64,000 bases of DNA from Nonomuraea sp. NEAU-A123 (GTDB lineage: Bacteria > Actinomycetota > Actinomycetes > Streptosporangiales > Streptosporangiaceae), in assembly GCF_018603905.1 (NCBI RefSeq), contig NZ_JAHFZZ010000010.1:242076-306075 (forward strand), given 5' to 3'. The notes under the pieces were generated by a model. That model saw nothing but the letters and a program-made list of their open reading frames with translations, was not told where the DNA came from and ran no database searches. The position numbers were made by a program, and so were the translations under genes. Every line of letters starts with the position of its first letter. The first letter of the stretch is position 1. Shown here one piece after another: positions 42,508-62,567 of the stretch.

Positions 42508-45500
42508 TCAGAGTTCGTTGTCGATGAGCGCGAAGATCTCTTCATCGGTCGCGGAGTCGATCTTCTCCGCCGCGCCGTTCCTGCCGGTGGGGTCGGCTCC
42601 GAGCCTGGTCAGGGCACTCTGCAGGATCGGGATGAGCCTGCCGCGGATGCGCTCGGCGTCGCCGTTGGCACGGGCGAGCGTCGACTCGACCCGTTCCAGC
42701 GCGTCGCGCAGCGTGTCCTCCGCCGAAGGGGCCGCCGGCGCGAGCCTCCTGAACAGGTAGTCGGCCAGCGTGGTGACGGTCGGGTGGTCGAAGACCAGGG
42801 TCGCGGGCAGTCGCAGCCCGGTGTCGGCGTTGAGCCGGTTACGCAGCTCCACGGCCGTCAGCGAGTCGAAGCCGAGTGTGTTGAACGCGCTGCCGACGTC
42901 GACCGCGTCCACGTTGTCGTGCGCCAGCACGGCGGCGACGTGCGCGCGGATGATGTCGGTGATCAGCCTGCGGGCGTCGCTCTCGGACAGGCCGGGCAGG
43001 CGGGCCGCGAGCCCGGCCGTTCCCGCGTTCTGCCCGGATCCGGTACGGCGCGGGGCGCGGACCAGGCCGCGCAGCAGGGGTGGCAGGTCACCCGCCGCGG
43101 CCCTGGCACGCAGCCCGGGACCGTCCCAGCCGGAGGCGACGACGAGGGGTTCGTCCCCGCCGAGCGCCGCGTCGAACAGCTCCAGCCCCTGTTCCACGGT
43201 CAGCGCCGCGACTCCCGCGCGGGCCAGGCGGGCGGTGTCGGCCGCCGTCAGCGCACCGGTCATGCCGGAGCCGGTCTCCCACAGGCCCCAGGCCACCGAC
43301 ACCGCGGGCAGGCCGAGCCCGCGCCGGTGCGCGGCCAGCACGTCGAGGAACGTGTTCGCGGCGGCGTAGTTGCCCTGCCCGGCGTTGCCCAGCACGCCCG
43401 CCAGCGACGAGAACACCACGAACGAGGTGAGCGGAAGGCCGCGGGTGAGCTCGTGCAGGTGCCACGCGGCGTCCGCCTTCGGGGCGAACACCGTCTCCAG
43501 CTTCCCCTCCGACAGTCCCTCCAGGGTGGCGTCGTCCAGGACCCCGGCGGTGTGGACCACGCCGGTCAGCGGCCGGTCCTCGGGGATCGAGGCCAGCAGT
43601 ACGGCCAGGGCGTCACGGTCCGACACGTCGCAGGCCGTCACCGTGACCCTCGCGCCGAGGTCTTCCAGGCTCGACACCAGCGCGCCCGCCCCCGGCGCGG
43701 CGGGTCCGCGCCGCGACACCAGCACCAGATCCCGGACCCCGTGCCGCTCCACCAACCGCCGCGCCACCAGCGCACCCAGACCACCGGTCCCACCGGTCAC
43801 CACCACGGTCCCGGCGCCCTGAGGAGAACCGGCCGTCAGGACCGTGCCGACGGAAGGTCGGGCCGGGCGGCGGGTCAGGCGGGGCGCCAGTGCCGCTCCG
43901 TCGCGGATCGCCAACTGCGGCTCCCCGGCCTCGATCGCCGTCGCCACCAGGTCCCAGTCAGTGGCGCCCGCTTCCACGTCCACCAGCGCGAACCGCCCAG
44001 GCTGTTCGGCCTGCGCCGACCGAACGAGGCCCCAGACGGCCCCGGCGGCCACCCCCGCGGCATCGACGCCATCCGCGGCGAAGACACCCTGGGTCACGAA
44101 CACGAGCCGGGCCCGCGCGTCGGCCGGCCAGCTCCGCAGCAGCCCCAGCACCCGGCCGAACAACTCCCGCGCCCCCGCGGTCACGCCCGTGGCCGGAGCC
44201 ACACACCGGACCGCGACGAAGTCCGCCGCGAAGCCCGCCCCAGCGGCCGACTCGCCTAGCACCGCCGACAGGCCGTCCTCATCCAGCCAGACCCAGCGCG
44301 ATCCACCGTCCTCCGGCCGGGCCCCGGCGAGCTCCACGGGCACCTTCACCCAGTCCAACCCCTGCGGAACCACAGCCGCCGAAGACGACCGCTCGACCGG
44401 TACGGCCCTGGCCCGCAGCGAGTCGATCGACAGCACCGCCCGGCCGGAGACGTCGGCCGCCTCCACCACGCCGTCGTCCCCCGCCCACGCCAGCCGCACC
44501 CGCAAGACCGAGACCCCCGGCACACCCAGCCGCACCCCCCGGAACACGAACGGCAACCGCACGTCCCCCGACCCCGAGCCCCCGAGCAGCAACGGGTGAA
44601 ACGCCGCATCGAGCACCGCCGGATGCATCCCGTACCCGTCGAGCTCCAGCCCGTCCGGTGCCACAACCTCCGCGAACAGCTCCTCGTCCCGCCGCCACAC
44701 CGCACGCACGCCCTGGAACGCCGGACCGTACTCATAACCGGAGTCCGCCAGCCGCTCATAGCCGCCCTCGACGTTCACCGGCGACGCATCCGCAGGAGGC
44801 CAGGCGGCGGCCCAGCCGCACTCCCCGCCGGACTCCGCCGCCTCGACGAGCGTGCCCGACGCATGCCGTACCCACTCGGAATCGGGCCCGGCGGAAAAGA
44901 CGGTCAGCGCCCGCCGGCCGGCGGTGTCCGGCGGGCTCACCGTGATCTGCAGCCCGACCTCACCCGCGCCGGGCAGCACGAGCGGCGCCTCCAGCGTGAG
45001 CTCCTCCAGAAGGTCGCAGCCCGCGACCGCCGCCCCCTCCAACGCCAGCTCGACGAACGCGGCCCCCGGCAACAGCACGCCCCCGGAGACCGAGTGGTCG
45101 GCGAGCCACGGCAGCTCGGCCGTCGACAGCCGCCCGGTGAGCAGGAACCCTTCGTCGGCCACGGGAACCACGGCGGTCAGCAGCGGATGCCGCGAGCCGC
45201 CGACGTTCGCGCGCCGTTCAGTGCTCTTGAGCCAGTACGTACGCCGGTCGAAGGCATAGGTAGGCAGATCCACCTGCCGATACGGCACGTCCGCCAGCGC
45301 CGCCCGCCACTCGACCTCGGCCCCGAGCACGTACGCCTGGGCCAGCGCGACCAGGAACCGCCGCCGATCACCGGCACCGCGGCGCAACGACCCGCAGACC
45401 CCGGCGGTGATGCCCGCCTCGTCGCAACTGTCCTCGATGTCGCCGCCGAGCACGGGATGCGGGCTGACCTCGACGAACAGCGGCGTCCCGAACGACGCGA

Positions 45501-47931
45501 ACGCCCCGATGGACTCGCGGAACAGGACAGGATTGCGCAGGTTGTCGTACCAGTAGTCGGCGTCCAGCCCGGTCGGCTCGACGAACGTCCCGGCCATGGA
45601 CGAGCAGAAGGCCACGTCCGTCGCCTGCGGCGCAAGACCGGCCAGTGCGGCGAGCAGTTCGTCCCGCAGCGCCGCCATGTGCGGGGTGTGCGAGGCGTAG
45701 TCGACGGCGATCCTGCGTACCCGGACCGTCTCACCCCAGGCCGCGGCGGCCTCGTCGAGCGCGTCCACGTCACCCGCCACGACCGTGCCGGCGGGGCCGC
45801 TGTGCACAGCCACCCACAACCGGTCCGCCCACGGCTCCAGCCGGACTTCCTCGGCCGGCAGCGCGACGGCGAGCATCCCACCCGTGCCACCCAGCCTGAC
45901 CAGCGCCTTACTACGGAGCACGACCACCTTCGCCGCGTCATCGAGCGTCAACGCCCCCGCCACAAAGGCCGCCGCGATCTCCCCCTGCGAGTGACCCACC
46001 ACCGCCGCCGGCTCCACGCCCAACGACTGCCAGAGCTCCGCCAACGACACCATCACCGCGAACAACACCGGCTGAACGACGTCCGAACCTTCAAGCTCGC
46101 CCGCCCGCAGCGCCGCCACAACCGACCAGCCCGTGTACGGCATCAACGCCTCATCACACCGGGTCATCCACTCGCGGAACACCTCACTGGAATCCAGCAG
46201 ATCAACCGCCATCCCCGCCCACTGCGACCCCTGACCCGGAAAGACGAACACCGGCCGCGCATCCGGCAGCGCCGTACCGCTGGTCACGGCCGCGTGCGAC
46301 TCACCCAGGGCCAGCGCCGACAGGCCCGCCACCAGCTCGTCCCGGTCCGCGGCCACCACCACCGCGCGGTGCGCGAACCGCGCCCGCCGAGCGAGTACGG
46401 CCCCCGCGACGGCCAGATCCTCATCAGCCGCGGTGGCCGCGTACGTGCCCAAACGGCCCGCCTGCGCATGTAACGACATTTCCGTCTTGGCGGACAACAC
46501 CCACACCAGCGGGCCATCCACCGCCACGGGTTCGGGCACCACCTCCGGCGCCTGCTCCAAGATCACATGAGCGTTCGTCCCGCTGATGCCGAACCCCGAG
46601 ACCGCGGCCCGCATCGGCCGGTCCGAGACCGGCCAGGCCACAGCCTCCGTCAAGAGTTCCACGGCCCCGGCCGACCAGTCGGCGTGCGGAGTCGGCTCGT
46701 CCACGTGCAAGGTGGCGGGCAGGGTCCGGTGTTCCAGTGCCTTCACCATCTTGATCACCCCGGCGACCCCGGCGGCGGCCTGGGTGTGGCCGATGTTCGA
46801 CTTCACTGAGCCGAGCCGCAGGGGGCGGTCCGCCGGCCGGTCCTGCCCGTAGGCGGCGATGATCGACTCGGCCTCGATCGGGTCGCCGAGCCGGGTGCCG
46901 GTGCCGTGGGCTTCCACGGCGTCGACGTCGCGGGGTTCGAGCCGGGCGTCGGCCAGCGCCTGCCGGTACACCTCCCGCTGAGCCTGGCCGCTCGGCGCCG
47001 TCAGGCCGTTGCTGGCGCCGTCCTGGTTGACGGCCGAGCCACGGACCACCGCGAGGATCCTGCGGCCGTTGCGTTCCGCGTCCGACAGCCGTTCCAGCAG
47101 GATCACGCCGGCGCCCTCCGCCCAGGCGGCGCCGTCGGCGGCGGCCGAGAACGCCTTGCACCGGCCGTCGGGCGACAGGGCCTGCTGCCGCGAGAACTCC
47201 ACGAACGGGTCCGGCGCCGCCATCACCGTCACGCCGCCGGCCAGCGCCAGCGAGCACTCACCGCGCCGCAGCGCCTGAACCGCCAGGTGCACGGTAACCA
47301 GCGACGACGAGCAGGCGGTGTCCAGCGTGACGGCCGGGCCCTCCAGCCCGAAGGTGTACGACACCCGTCCCGACAGGACGCTCGGCGTGCTGGAGGTGAG
47401 CAGCGTGCCCTCGACGGACTCGGGGATGGCCCCGAGGTAGCGGTCGGCGTAGTACTCGTACATGGTCCCCGCGTAGACACCGGTCCTGCTGCCACGCAGC
47501 GCGCCCGGGTCGAGTCCGGCCCGCTCGAACGCCTCCCAGCTCACCTCCAGGAACAGCCGGTGCTGCGGGTCGGTGGCCAGCGCGCCGCGCGGGCTCATCC
47601 CGAAGAAGGGCGCGTCGAAGTCGCCCGCGTCATAGAGGAAACCGCCATGCCGCGTGTACGACTTGCCGAACGCGTCGGGAGCCGGGTCGTAAAGAGCATC
47701 GACGTCCCAGCCTCGATCGGCGGGGAACTCACCGATCGCGTCCACACCCGAGGACACCACCTCCCACAGATCCTCAGGCGCGGCCACGCCACCCGGATAG
47801 CGGCAGGCCATCCCGATGATCGCGATGGGTTCGTGGCGACGGTCTTCGATCTCGGCGAGGCGGCGGCGAGTCTGGGTCAGTTCGACGGTCACGCGCTTGA
47901 GGTAGTCGCGCAGTTTGTCCTCGGTCGACAT
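42508..47931 (-). CDS. Type I modular PKS, KS-AT(methylmalonyl)-DH-KR-ACP (proposed module 3)
   Basis: 1807 residues. N-terminal coiled-coil docking helix MSTEDKLRDYLKRVTVEL. KS: Cys207 (DTACSSSLVTVH), VEAHGTGT. AT: FPGQGSQW, Ser648 (GHSQGEIAAA), YASH at 745-748, indicating methylmalonyl-CoA. DH: His946 in HSVSGGVLLP, Asp1108 in DAAFH, so active. KR: GGTGGLG, LDD motif (HTAGVLDDA, B-type), Tyr1522. ACP: Ser1690 (LGFDSLTAVEL). The C-terminal docking region ends EKIDSATDEEIFALIDNEL. The module should add a methyl-branched, alpha,beta-unsaturated unit. Its AT is nearly identical to that of module 1 and its KR to that of module 2. Confidence 0.95.
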   Translation of the reverse strand: MSTEDKLRDYLKRVTVELTQTRRRLAEIEDRRHEPIAIIGMACRYPGGVAAPEDLWEVVSSGVDAIGEFPADRGWDVDALYDPAPDAFGKSYTRHGGFLYDAGDFDAPFFGMSPRGALATDPQHRLFLEVSWEAFERAGLDPGALRGSRTGVYAGTMYEYYADRYLGAIPESVEGTLLTSSTPSVLSGRVSYTFGLEGPAVTLDTACSSSLVTVHLAVQALRRGECSLALAGGVTVMAAPDPFVEFSRQQALSPDGRCKAFSAAADGAAWAEGAGVILLERLSDAERNGRRILAVVRGSAVNQDGASNGLTAPSGQAQREVYRQALADARLEPRDVDAVEAHGTGTRLGDPIEAESIIAAYGQDRPADRPLRLGSVKSNIGHTQAAAGVAGVIKMVKALEHRTLPATLHVDEPTPHADWSAGAVELLTEAVAWPVSDRPMRAAVSGFGISGTNAHVILEQAPEVVPEPVAVDGPLVWVLSAKTEMSLHAQAGRLGTYAATAADEDLAVAGAVLARRARFAHRAVVVAADRDELVAGLSALALGESHAAVTSGTALPDARPVFVFPGQGSQWAGMAVDLLDSSEVFREWMTRCDEALMPYTGWSVVAALRAGELEGSDVVQPVLFAVMVSLAELWQSLGVEPAAVVGHSQGEIAAAFVAGALTLDDAAKVVVLRSKALVRLGGTGGMLAVALPAEEVRLEPWADRLWVAVHSGPAGTVVAGDVDALDEAAAAWGETVRVRRIAVDYASHTPHMAALRDELLAALAGLAPQATDVAFCSSMAGTFVEPTGLDADYWYDNLRNPVLFRESIGAFASFGTPLFVEVSPHPVLGGDIEDSCDEAGITAGVCGSLRRGAGDRRRFLVALAQAYVLGAEVEWRAALADVPYRQVDLPTYAFDRRTYWLKSTERRANVGGSRHPLLTAVVPVADEGFLLTGRLSTAELPWLADHSVSGGVLLPGAAFVELALEGAAVAGCDLLEELTLEAPLVLPGAGEVGLQITVSPPDTAGRRALTVFSAGPDSEWVRHASGTLVEAAESGGECGWAAAWPPADASPVNVEGGYERLADSGYEYGPAFQGVRAVWRRDEELFAEVVAPDGLELDGYGMHPAVLDAAFHPLLLGGSGSGDVRLPFVFRGVRLGVPGVSVLRVRLAWAGDDGVVEAADVSGRAVLSIDSLRARAVPVERSSSAAVVPQGLDWVKVPVELAGARPEDGGSRWVWLDEDGLSAVLGESAAGAGFAADFVAVRCVAPATGVTAGARELFGRVLGLLRSWPADARARLVFVTQGVFAADGVDAAGVAAGAVWGLVRSAQAEQPGRFALVDVEAGATDWDLVATAIEAGEPQLAIRDGAALAPRLTRRPARPSVGTVLTAGSPQGAGTVVVTGGTGGLGALVARRLVERHGVRDLVLVSRRGPAAPGAGALVSSLEDLGARVTVTACDVSDRDALAVLLASIPEDRPLTGVVHTAGVLDDATLEGLSEGKLETVFAPKADAAWHLHELTRGLPLTSFVVFSSLAGVLGNAGQGNYAAANTFLDVLAAHRRGLGLPAVSVAWGLWETGSGMTGALTAADTARLARAGVAALTVEQGLELFDAALGGDEPLVVASGWDGPGLRARAAAGDLPPLLRGLVRAPRRTGSGQNAGTAGLAARLPGLSESDARRLITDIIRAHVAAVLAHDNVDAVDVGSAFNTLGFDSLTAVELRNRLNADTGLRLPATLVFDHPTVTTLADYLFRRLAPAAPSAEDTLRDALERVESTLARANGDAERIRGRLIPILQSALTRLGADPTGRNGAAEKIDSATDEEIFALIDNEL
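43060..43850. repeat. KR-region duplication, copy in module 3 (partner 48510-49280)
   Basis: Long stretches of DNA identity with module 2 at an offset of about 5450 bases, for example around 43700-43800 and 49150-49250. Both copies encode the KR core GTVxVTGGTGGLGALVARRLVERHGVRDL. Duplication or gene conversion is likely. Confidence 0.7.
45500..46350. repeat. Methylmalonyl-AT duplication, copy in module 3 (partner 56530-57380)
   Basis: The AT core of module 3 is nearly identical in DNA and protein to that of module 1 at an offset of about 11030 bases. Long runs around the GHSQGE and RLWVAVHSGP segments match base for base. This suggests duplication or recent gene conversion. Confidence 0.75.
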
Positions 47932-47958
47932 CTGTCGCCTTTCGCAGGTATCGGGGGT

Positions 47959-50900
47959 CTACAGTGCGTTGTCGATAAGTGCGAAGATCTCTTCGTCGGA
48001 GGCGGAGTCGATCTGCTCCACGACGCCGTCCCCCCCGTTCGGACCGGCGCCGAACCTGGTGAGGGCGCTCTGCAAAATGGCGATGAGCTTGCCGCGGACG
48101 GCCTCGGCGTCGCCGTTGGCGCTGGTGAGCATGGTCTCGACCCGTTCGAGCGCGCCGCGCAGCGTGTCCTCGGGCGACGGCGCCGCGGGAGCGAGGGTCT
48201 TGTAGAGGTGGTCGGCCAGCGACGTGACCGTGGGGTGGTCGAAGACCAGGGTCGCGGGCAGCCGCAGCCCGGTGTCGGCGTTGAGCCGGTTGCGCAGCTC
48301 CACGGCGGTCAGCGAGTCGAAGCCGAGCTCGTTGAACGCCCGGTCCACGTCGACGGCGTCCGCGCTGCCGTGTGCCAGCACGGCGGCCACGTGCCCGCGC
48401 ACCAGGTCGGCGACCAGCCGCCGGGCGTTGGCCTCGGTCATGCCGGCCAGCCGCTCCGTCAGCGCGCCCGCTCCCCCAGCCGCGCCCGCCGCCGTACCGG
48501 CCGTCCGGCGCGGCGCGCGGACCAGGCCGCGCAACATCGGCGGCAGGTCTCCCGCCTCGGCCCTGGCTCGCAGCCCGGCCGTCTCCCACTTGGTCGCGAC
48601 GACCAGCGGCTCGGGCGCTTCGAGCGCGGCGTCGAACAGTGTCAGTCCCTGCTCGACGGTCAGCGGCGCGATGCCGGAGCGGGCCAGCCTGGCCGTGTCG
48701 GCCGCCGAGAGCGTGCCGCCCATGCCCGAGCCGGTGTCCCACAGACCCCAGGCCACGGACACCGCGGGCAGGCCGAGCCCGCGTCGGTGCGCCGCCAGGG
48801 CGTCCAGGAACACGTTCGCCGACGCGTAGTTGCCCTGCCCGGCGTTGCCCAGCACACCCGCCAGCGACGAGAACAGAACGAACGAGGTGAGCGGGACGTC
48901 CCTGGTCAGTTCGTGCAGGTGCCACGCCGCGTCGGCCTTCGGCGCGAACACCGCGTCGAGCCGCTCCACCGACAGCCCCTCGACCGTGGCGTCGTCCAGC
49001 ACACCCGCCGTGTGCACCACGGCCGTCAGCGCCGGAACCGATCCCAGCAGCACGGCCAAGGCGTCGCGATCCGACACGTCGCAAGCGGCCGCCGTAACCC
49101 TCGCCCCGAGCTCCTCCAGGCTCGACACCAGCACGCCCGCCCCCGGCGCGTCGGGCCCGCGCCGCGACACCAACACCAGATCCCGCACCCCGTGCCGCTC
49201 CACCAACCGCCGCGCCACCAGAGCACCCAGACCACCGGTCCCACCGGTCACCAGCACGGTCCCTGAGCCCAGAGCCCCCGAACCGGTCGGACCCTCCCTG
49301 CGCGCCAGGCGGGGGACGAGCACCTTCCCCTCGCGTACCGCCAACTGCGCCTCACCGGCCGCGACAGCCGCGGCCACCAGTTTCCAGGCGGAGAAGCCCG
49401 CCTCCACGTCCACCAGCACGAACCGGTCGGGGTGCTCGGCCTGCGCCGACCGCACCAGCCCCCACGCCGCCGCAGCCACCACGCTCCCGACCCCGCCGCC
49501 GGCAGGGTCGAAGACTCCCTGGGTCGCGAACACCAGCCGACTGCCGGCGAACCGCTCCTCGGTCACCCACCGCCGCACCAGCCCGAGCACCCGCCCGGTC
49601 AGCTCGCGCACCGCCGCGGGCACCGCTCCCGGAGCCGCCGCCAGCGGGACGACCACGACGTCCGGCACCGGCTCCCCGTCACCGAACCCATCGAGATCCG
49701 GGTACGCGTCCAGCCCCGGCACCGGCTCCCCGGCCGAGACCCACCGGCTGCCGTCGTCGGCCGGTTCGACGGTGACCTCGGTCCAGTCGACACCGTGCGG
49801 CACGGGGTCCGTGCGGCGACCGGCCGTACCGGCGAGCGAGGCCGCCGGAACGGTGCGGACCCGCAGCGACTCCATCGAGAAGACCGGCCGGCCTGCGGCG
49901 TCGGCGGCCTCGATGGCGGGTCCGGACTGCGACAGTCGGACCCGCAGCGCCCTGGCCCCAGCAGCGGCCAGCCGCACGCCGCGGAACTCGAACGGCAGCC
50001 GCAGCTCGTCACTCGGGTCGGCGATCAGCATCGGGTGGAACATCGCGTCGAAGAGCGCGGGATGCAGCCCGAACCCCGCCACGTCCACGTCGTCGGCCAG
50101 AGCGACCTCGGCGAACAGCTCCTCGCCCTGACGCCACACCGCGCGCACGCCCTGGAACGCGGGCCCGTAGTCGTAGCCCGCGTCGGCCAGCCGCTCGTAG
50201 GCCCCCTCGACATCGACCGGCGACGCACCGACGGGCGGCCAGGACGCCGCCCAGGCGAGCACGCCCGTGCCGGGGTTCGCGTCCGTGCCGAGCATGCCCG
50301 GGTTCGCGTCCACGCTGAGCACGCCCGACGCGTGGCGCGTCCACGCCGCCTCCGGCTCGCCCGCCGGACGCGAGTAGATCCGCACCGACCGGGAGCCGCC
50401 GTCCTCAGGCCGCCCGACGACGACCTGCACGGCCACCCTGCCCTGCTCAGGCAGCACCAGCGGCGCCTCGAACATCAGCTCCTCGACGAGATCGCACCCG
50501 AGCTGGCCGCCCGCCTCCAGGACAAGGTCCACGAACGCGGCACCGGGCAACACGGCCGCCCCGAGCATCACGTGATCGGCCAGCCAAGGCGCATCACCCT
50601 GCGACAGCCGCCCAGTCAGCACCATCGCCCCGTCATCGGCCACGTCCACGGCCGCCCCCAGGAGCGGATGGCCGACCTGACGCAGCCCAGCCGCCGAGAC
50701 GTCGACGGCACGGGCGGGCGGGGCGAGCCAGTACCGCTCCCCGTCGAACGCGTACGTCGGAAGGTCCACGGTCGCCCCGCCGCCGAACACCGCCGGCCAG
50801 CCGACGGCCACTCCCGCCACGCACGCCCGCGCGAGGCAGCCGATCAGCGCGTCAGGCTCGGCGAGCTGCTTCCTGTGCAGGGCGAGGATCGGGGTGTCCG

Positions 50901-53434
50901 GCGCGGTGACGCACTCGTGCGCCATGCCGGAGAGCACCGCGGCCGGCCCCACCTCCAGGTACGTGTCCACGCCGTCGGCTTCGAGCCTGCCGATCGTGGC
51001 GTGGAACATGACGGCCCGGCGGATCTGCTCCAGCCAGTAGCCGGGCTCGCCCCAGGAGCCGTCAGGGAGGTTGGGGGCGTACGGGATGCGCGGCTCGTGG
51101 AACTCCACGCCCGCCAGCTCGGTGGCGAACTCCGCCAGCATGGGCTCCATCAGCGGCGAGTGGAAGGCGTGGCTGACCGCCAGCCGTCTGGTCCGCCGGC
51201 CGAGCTCGCGCCAGTGCTCGGCGACCGCCAGGCACGGCTCCTCCGCGCCGGAGACGACCACACTCGCGGGCCCGTTGACGGCGGCGACGGACACCAGGTG
51301 CTCCTGTCCGGCCAGCGTCGGCGCCACCTCTTCGGCGGTCGCCTCGATCGCGACCATCGCGCCCGGCGTGTCGAGCTCCTGCATCAGGCGGGCGCGCGCG
51401 GTGATGAGGCGGGCGGCGTCCGTCAGCGACCACACCCCGGCGACGTGCGCGGCCGCGAACTCGCCCACCGAGTGCCCGGCCACGTGGTCGGGCGTCACGC
51501 CGAGCGCCGCGAGCAGCCGGAAGGCGGCCACCTCGAAGGCGAACAGGGCCGGCTGGGTGTAGCGGGTCTCGTTCAGCAGGTCGGCCTCGGGCGTGCCGGG
51601 CTCGGCCCACACGATCTCGCGCAGCGGCCGGTCGAGGTGCTCGTCGAGCGCCGCCCAGACCTCGTCGAGCGCTTCGGCGAAGACCGGAGCCGCGGCGGCC
51701 AGCTCACGGCCCATGCCGAGCCGCTGCCCGCCCTGGCCGGTGAACAGGTAGGCGAGCTTGGGCTTCTCCCGGGCGGCGCCCTCGATCACCTCGGCCACCG
51801 GGCGGCCGGCCAGGAAGTCGCCGAGCCGGGCGGCCAGGGCGTCCCGGTCGTCGCCGAGCACGACGGCGCGGTGCTCGAACAGCGACCTGCCGGTGACCAG
51901 GGAGCGGGCCACGTCCGCCGGTTCGGGGGCGTCGGCCGCGGTGACGAGGTCGTGCAGGCGGGCGGCCTGCGCGCGTAACGACCGGCCGCTGCGGGCGCTG
52001 ATCACCCAGGCCAGCGGGCCTTGCACGGCCGGCGGCTCCTGGTCCGTACGCGGGTTCTCCTCGGCCTCCTCGATGACCAGGTGCGCGTTCGTACCGCTGA
52101 TGCCGAAGGACGAGACGCCGAACCGGCGCGGCTGCTCGCCGCGCGCCCACTCCCTGGCCTCGGTCAGCAGCCGCACGCCGCCGGCCGACCAGTCGACGTG
52201 CGGGGTCGGCTCGTCCACGTGCAGGGTGGGCGGCAGCACGCCGTGCCGCATCGCCATCACCATCTTGATCACACCGGCGACGCCGGCGGCGGCCTGGGTG
52301 TGGCCGATGTTCGACTTGACCGAGCCGAGCCAGAGCGGGCGGTCGGCGGCGCGGTTGCGTCCGTACGTGGCCAGCAACGCCTGGGCCTCGATGGGGTCGC
52401 CCAGCTGGGTGCCGGTGCCGTGCGCCTCCACGGCGTCGACGTCCCGCGTGTCGAGCCGGGCGTCGGCCAGCGCCTGCTGGACCACGCGCTCCTGGGAGGG
52501 ACCGTTCGGGGCGGTGAGCCCGTTGCTGGCGCCGTCCTGGTTGACGGCCGAGCCGCGGATCACCGCGTGGATGCGCCGGCCGTTGCGCCGCGCGTCCGAC
52601 AACCGCTCCAGCACCAGTACGCCGACGCCCTCCGACCAGGCGGCGCCGTCGGCCGAGGAGGAGAACGACTTGCACCGGCCATCCGGCGACAGCGCCCGCT
52701 GCCGCGAGAACTCGATGAACGGGTCCGCCGTGGCCATCACGGTCACGCCGCCCGCCAGCGCCAGCGAGCACTCGCCGCGCCGCAGCGCCTGGACCGCCAG
52801 GTGCATCGCCACCAGCGACGACGAGCAGGCCGTGTCGACGGAGATCGCCGGGCCCTCCAGGCCGAACGTGTACGAGACCCGCCCGGACAGCACACTGGAG
52901 GCGCTGGAGACCATCAGGACGCCCTCGACCGACTCCGGCACGGCGCCACCGGTGTAGCGCAGCGAGTAGTCGTTGTACATGTTGCCCGCGTACACACCGG
53001 TCTGGGTGCCGCGCAGCGTGGGCGGGTCGATCCCGGCCCGCTCGAACGCCTCCCAGCTCGTCTGCAGGAACAACCGGTGCTGCGGGTCGGTGGCCAGCGC
53101 GCCACGCGGGCTCATCCCGAAGAAGGGCGCGTCGAAGTCGCCGGCGTCGGGGAGGAAACCGCCCTGCCGGGTGTACGACCTGCCGAGCGCCTCGGGGTCG
53201 GGGTCGTAGAGGTTCTCGTCCCAGCCCCTGTCAGTAGGAAGGTCGCCGATCGCGTCCACACCGGAGGCCACCAGCTCCCACAAGTCCTCGGGCCCCGCGA
53301 CCCCGCCCGGGAACCGGCAAGCCATCCCGACGATCGCTATGGGCTCGTGGCGACGGTCTTCGACCCCGGTCAGGCGCTGCCGAGTCTCGGTGAGCTCGAC
53401 GGTCACCCGCTTCAGGTAATTACGCAGCTGTTCC

Positions 53435-53445
<11 letters not shown>
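47959..53445 (-). CDS. Type I modular PKS, KS-AT(malonyl)-DH-KR-ACP (proposed module 2)
   Basis: 1828 residues, start ATG 53445 overlapping the previous gene by 11 bases. N-terminal docking helix MATEEQLRNYLKRVTVEL. KS: Cys207 (DTACSSSLVAMH). AT: FTGQGGQR, Ser659 (GHSVGEFAAA), HAFHS at 759, indicating malonyl-CoA. DH: His958 in HVMLGAAVLP, Asp1133 in DAMFH. A small duplicated DANPG element sits in the DH. KR: GGTGGLG with LDD (B-type), Tyr1540. ACP: Ser1711 (LGFDSLTAVEL). C-terminal docking ends EQIDSASDEEIFALIDNAL. It adds an unbranched, alpha,beta-unsaturated two-carbon unit. Confidence 0.95.
48510..49280. repeat. KR-region duplication, copy in module 2 (partner 43060-43850)
   Basis: Partner of the module 3 KR segment; see that entry for the offset and encoded core. 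Boundaries are approximate because they were judged by eye. Confidence 0.7.
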
Positions 53446-62233
<8,788 letters not shown>

Positions 62234-62380
62234 CAATGCGCCACCTCAAGCTTCGGGCATCACCAACAAGACAGTGCCGGTTTCCATAAAGTCGATCGCT
62301 TTGAATAGTTGCTGTGACCCTAATCGCAGCACCGTTCCCGGACCACGGTCGCGGGCTGGCACATTGTTTCCGGCAGAAGC

Positions 62381-62402
62381 TGTCAATGCGGGCGCGTTGA
62401 CA
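62381..62402. promoter_or_regulatory. Inverted TTGACA dyad (back-to-back -35 boxes or operator)
   Basis: TGTCAA (62381-62386), 10 bases, then TTGACA (62397-62402) form a perfect inverted pair of consensus -35 hexamers facing outward, toward the PKS operon and the condensation gene. It may be a shared divergent promoter, a dimeric regulator site, or both. Confidence 0.5.
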
Positions 62403-62425
62403 TAGGTGTACGCAGTTCGCATTCT
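62397..62425 (+). promoter_or_regulatory. Candidate promoter for the condensation-domain gene
   Basis: TTGACA (62397-62402), a 17-bp spacer and CATTCT (62420-62425), the latter keeping the key second A and final T of a -10 box. Transcription would begin near 62432, giving a leader of about 136 bases. Confidence 0.45.
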
Positions 62426-62430
62426 GTGTG
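62417..62430 (+). promoter_or_regulatory. 14-bp motif shared with the exporter leader (copy 2)
   Basis: TCGCATTCTGTGTG, identical to 11548-11561 before the exporter operon. It overlaps the candidate -10 box, so it could mark a common promoter class or regulator for the two outer transcription units of the cluster. Confidence 0.45.
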
Positions 62431-62567
62431 GGACAGCTGAGAGCTCTGCCGATCCGAAATGGATAAAGCCTTTTACCGGAGCGCGCTCCAGGGTCCCGGT
62501 GCGTGCGCGCGTGTGGAGGGCCGCCAGCGGGCCACTAGACCCACCGATGAGCCCACGAGGAGACCAC

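Larger units (their letters stand above)
62234..62567. other. Divergent intergenic region between the PKS operon and the condensation gene
   Basis: 334 bases without a convincing gene, lower in GC than the flanks. It must hold the promoter for the roughly 39-kb minus-strand operon and one for the condensation-domain gene. Visible elements are a back-to-back TTGACA dyad (62381-62402), a plus-strand promoter candidate, the 14-bp motif at 62417-62430, and ribosome sites at both ends (GAGGTGG for the PKS, GAGGAGA for the plus gene). A minus-strand open frame at 62246-62593 crosses it but looks fortuitous. Confidence 0.8.
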
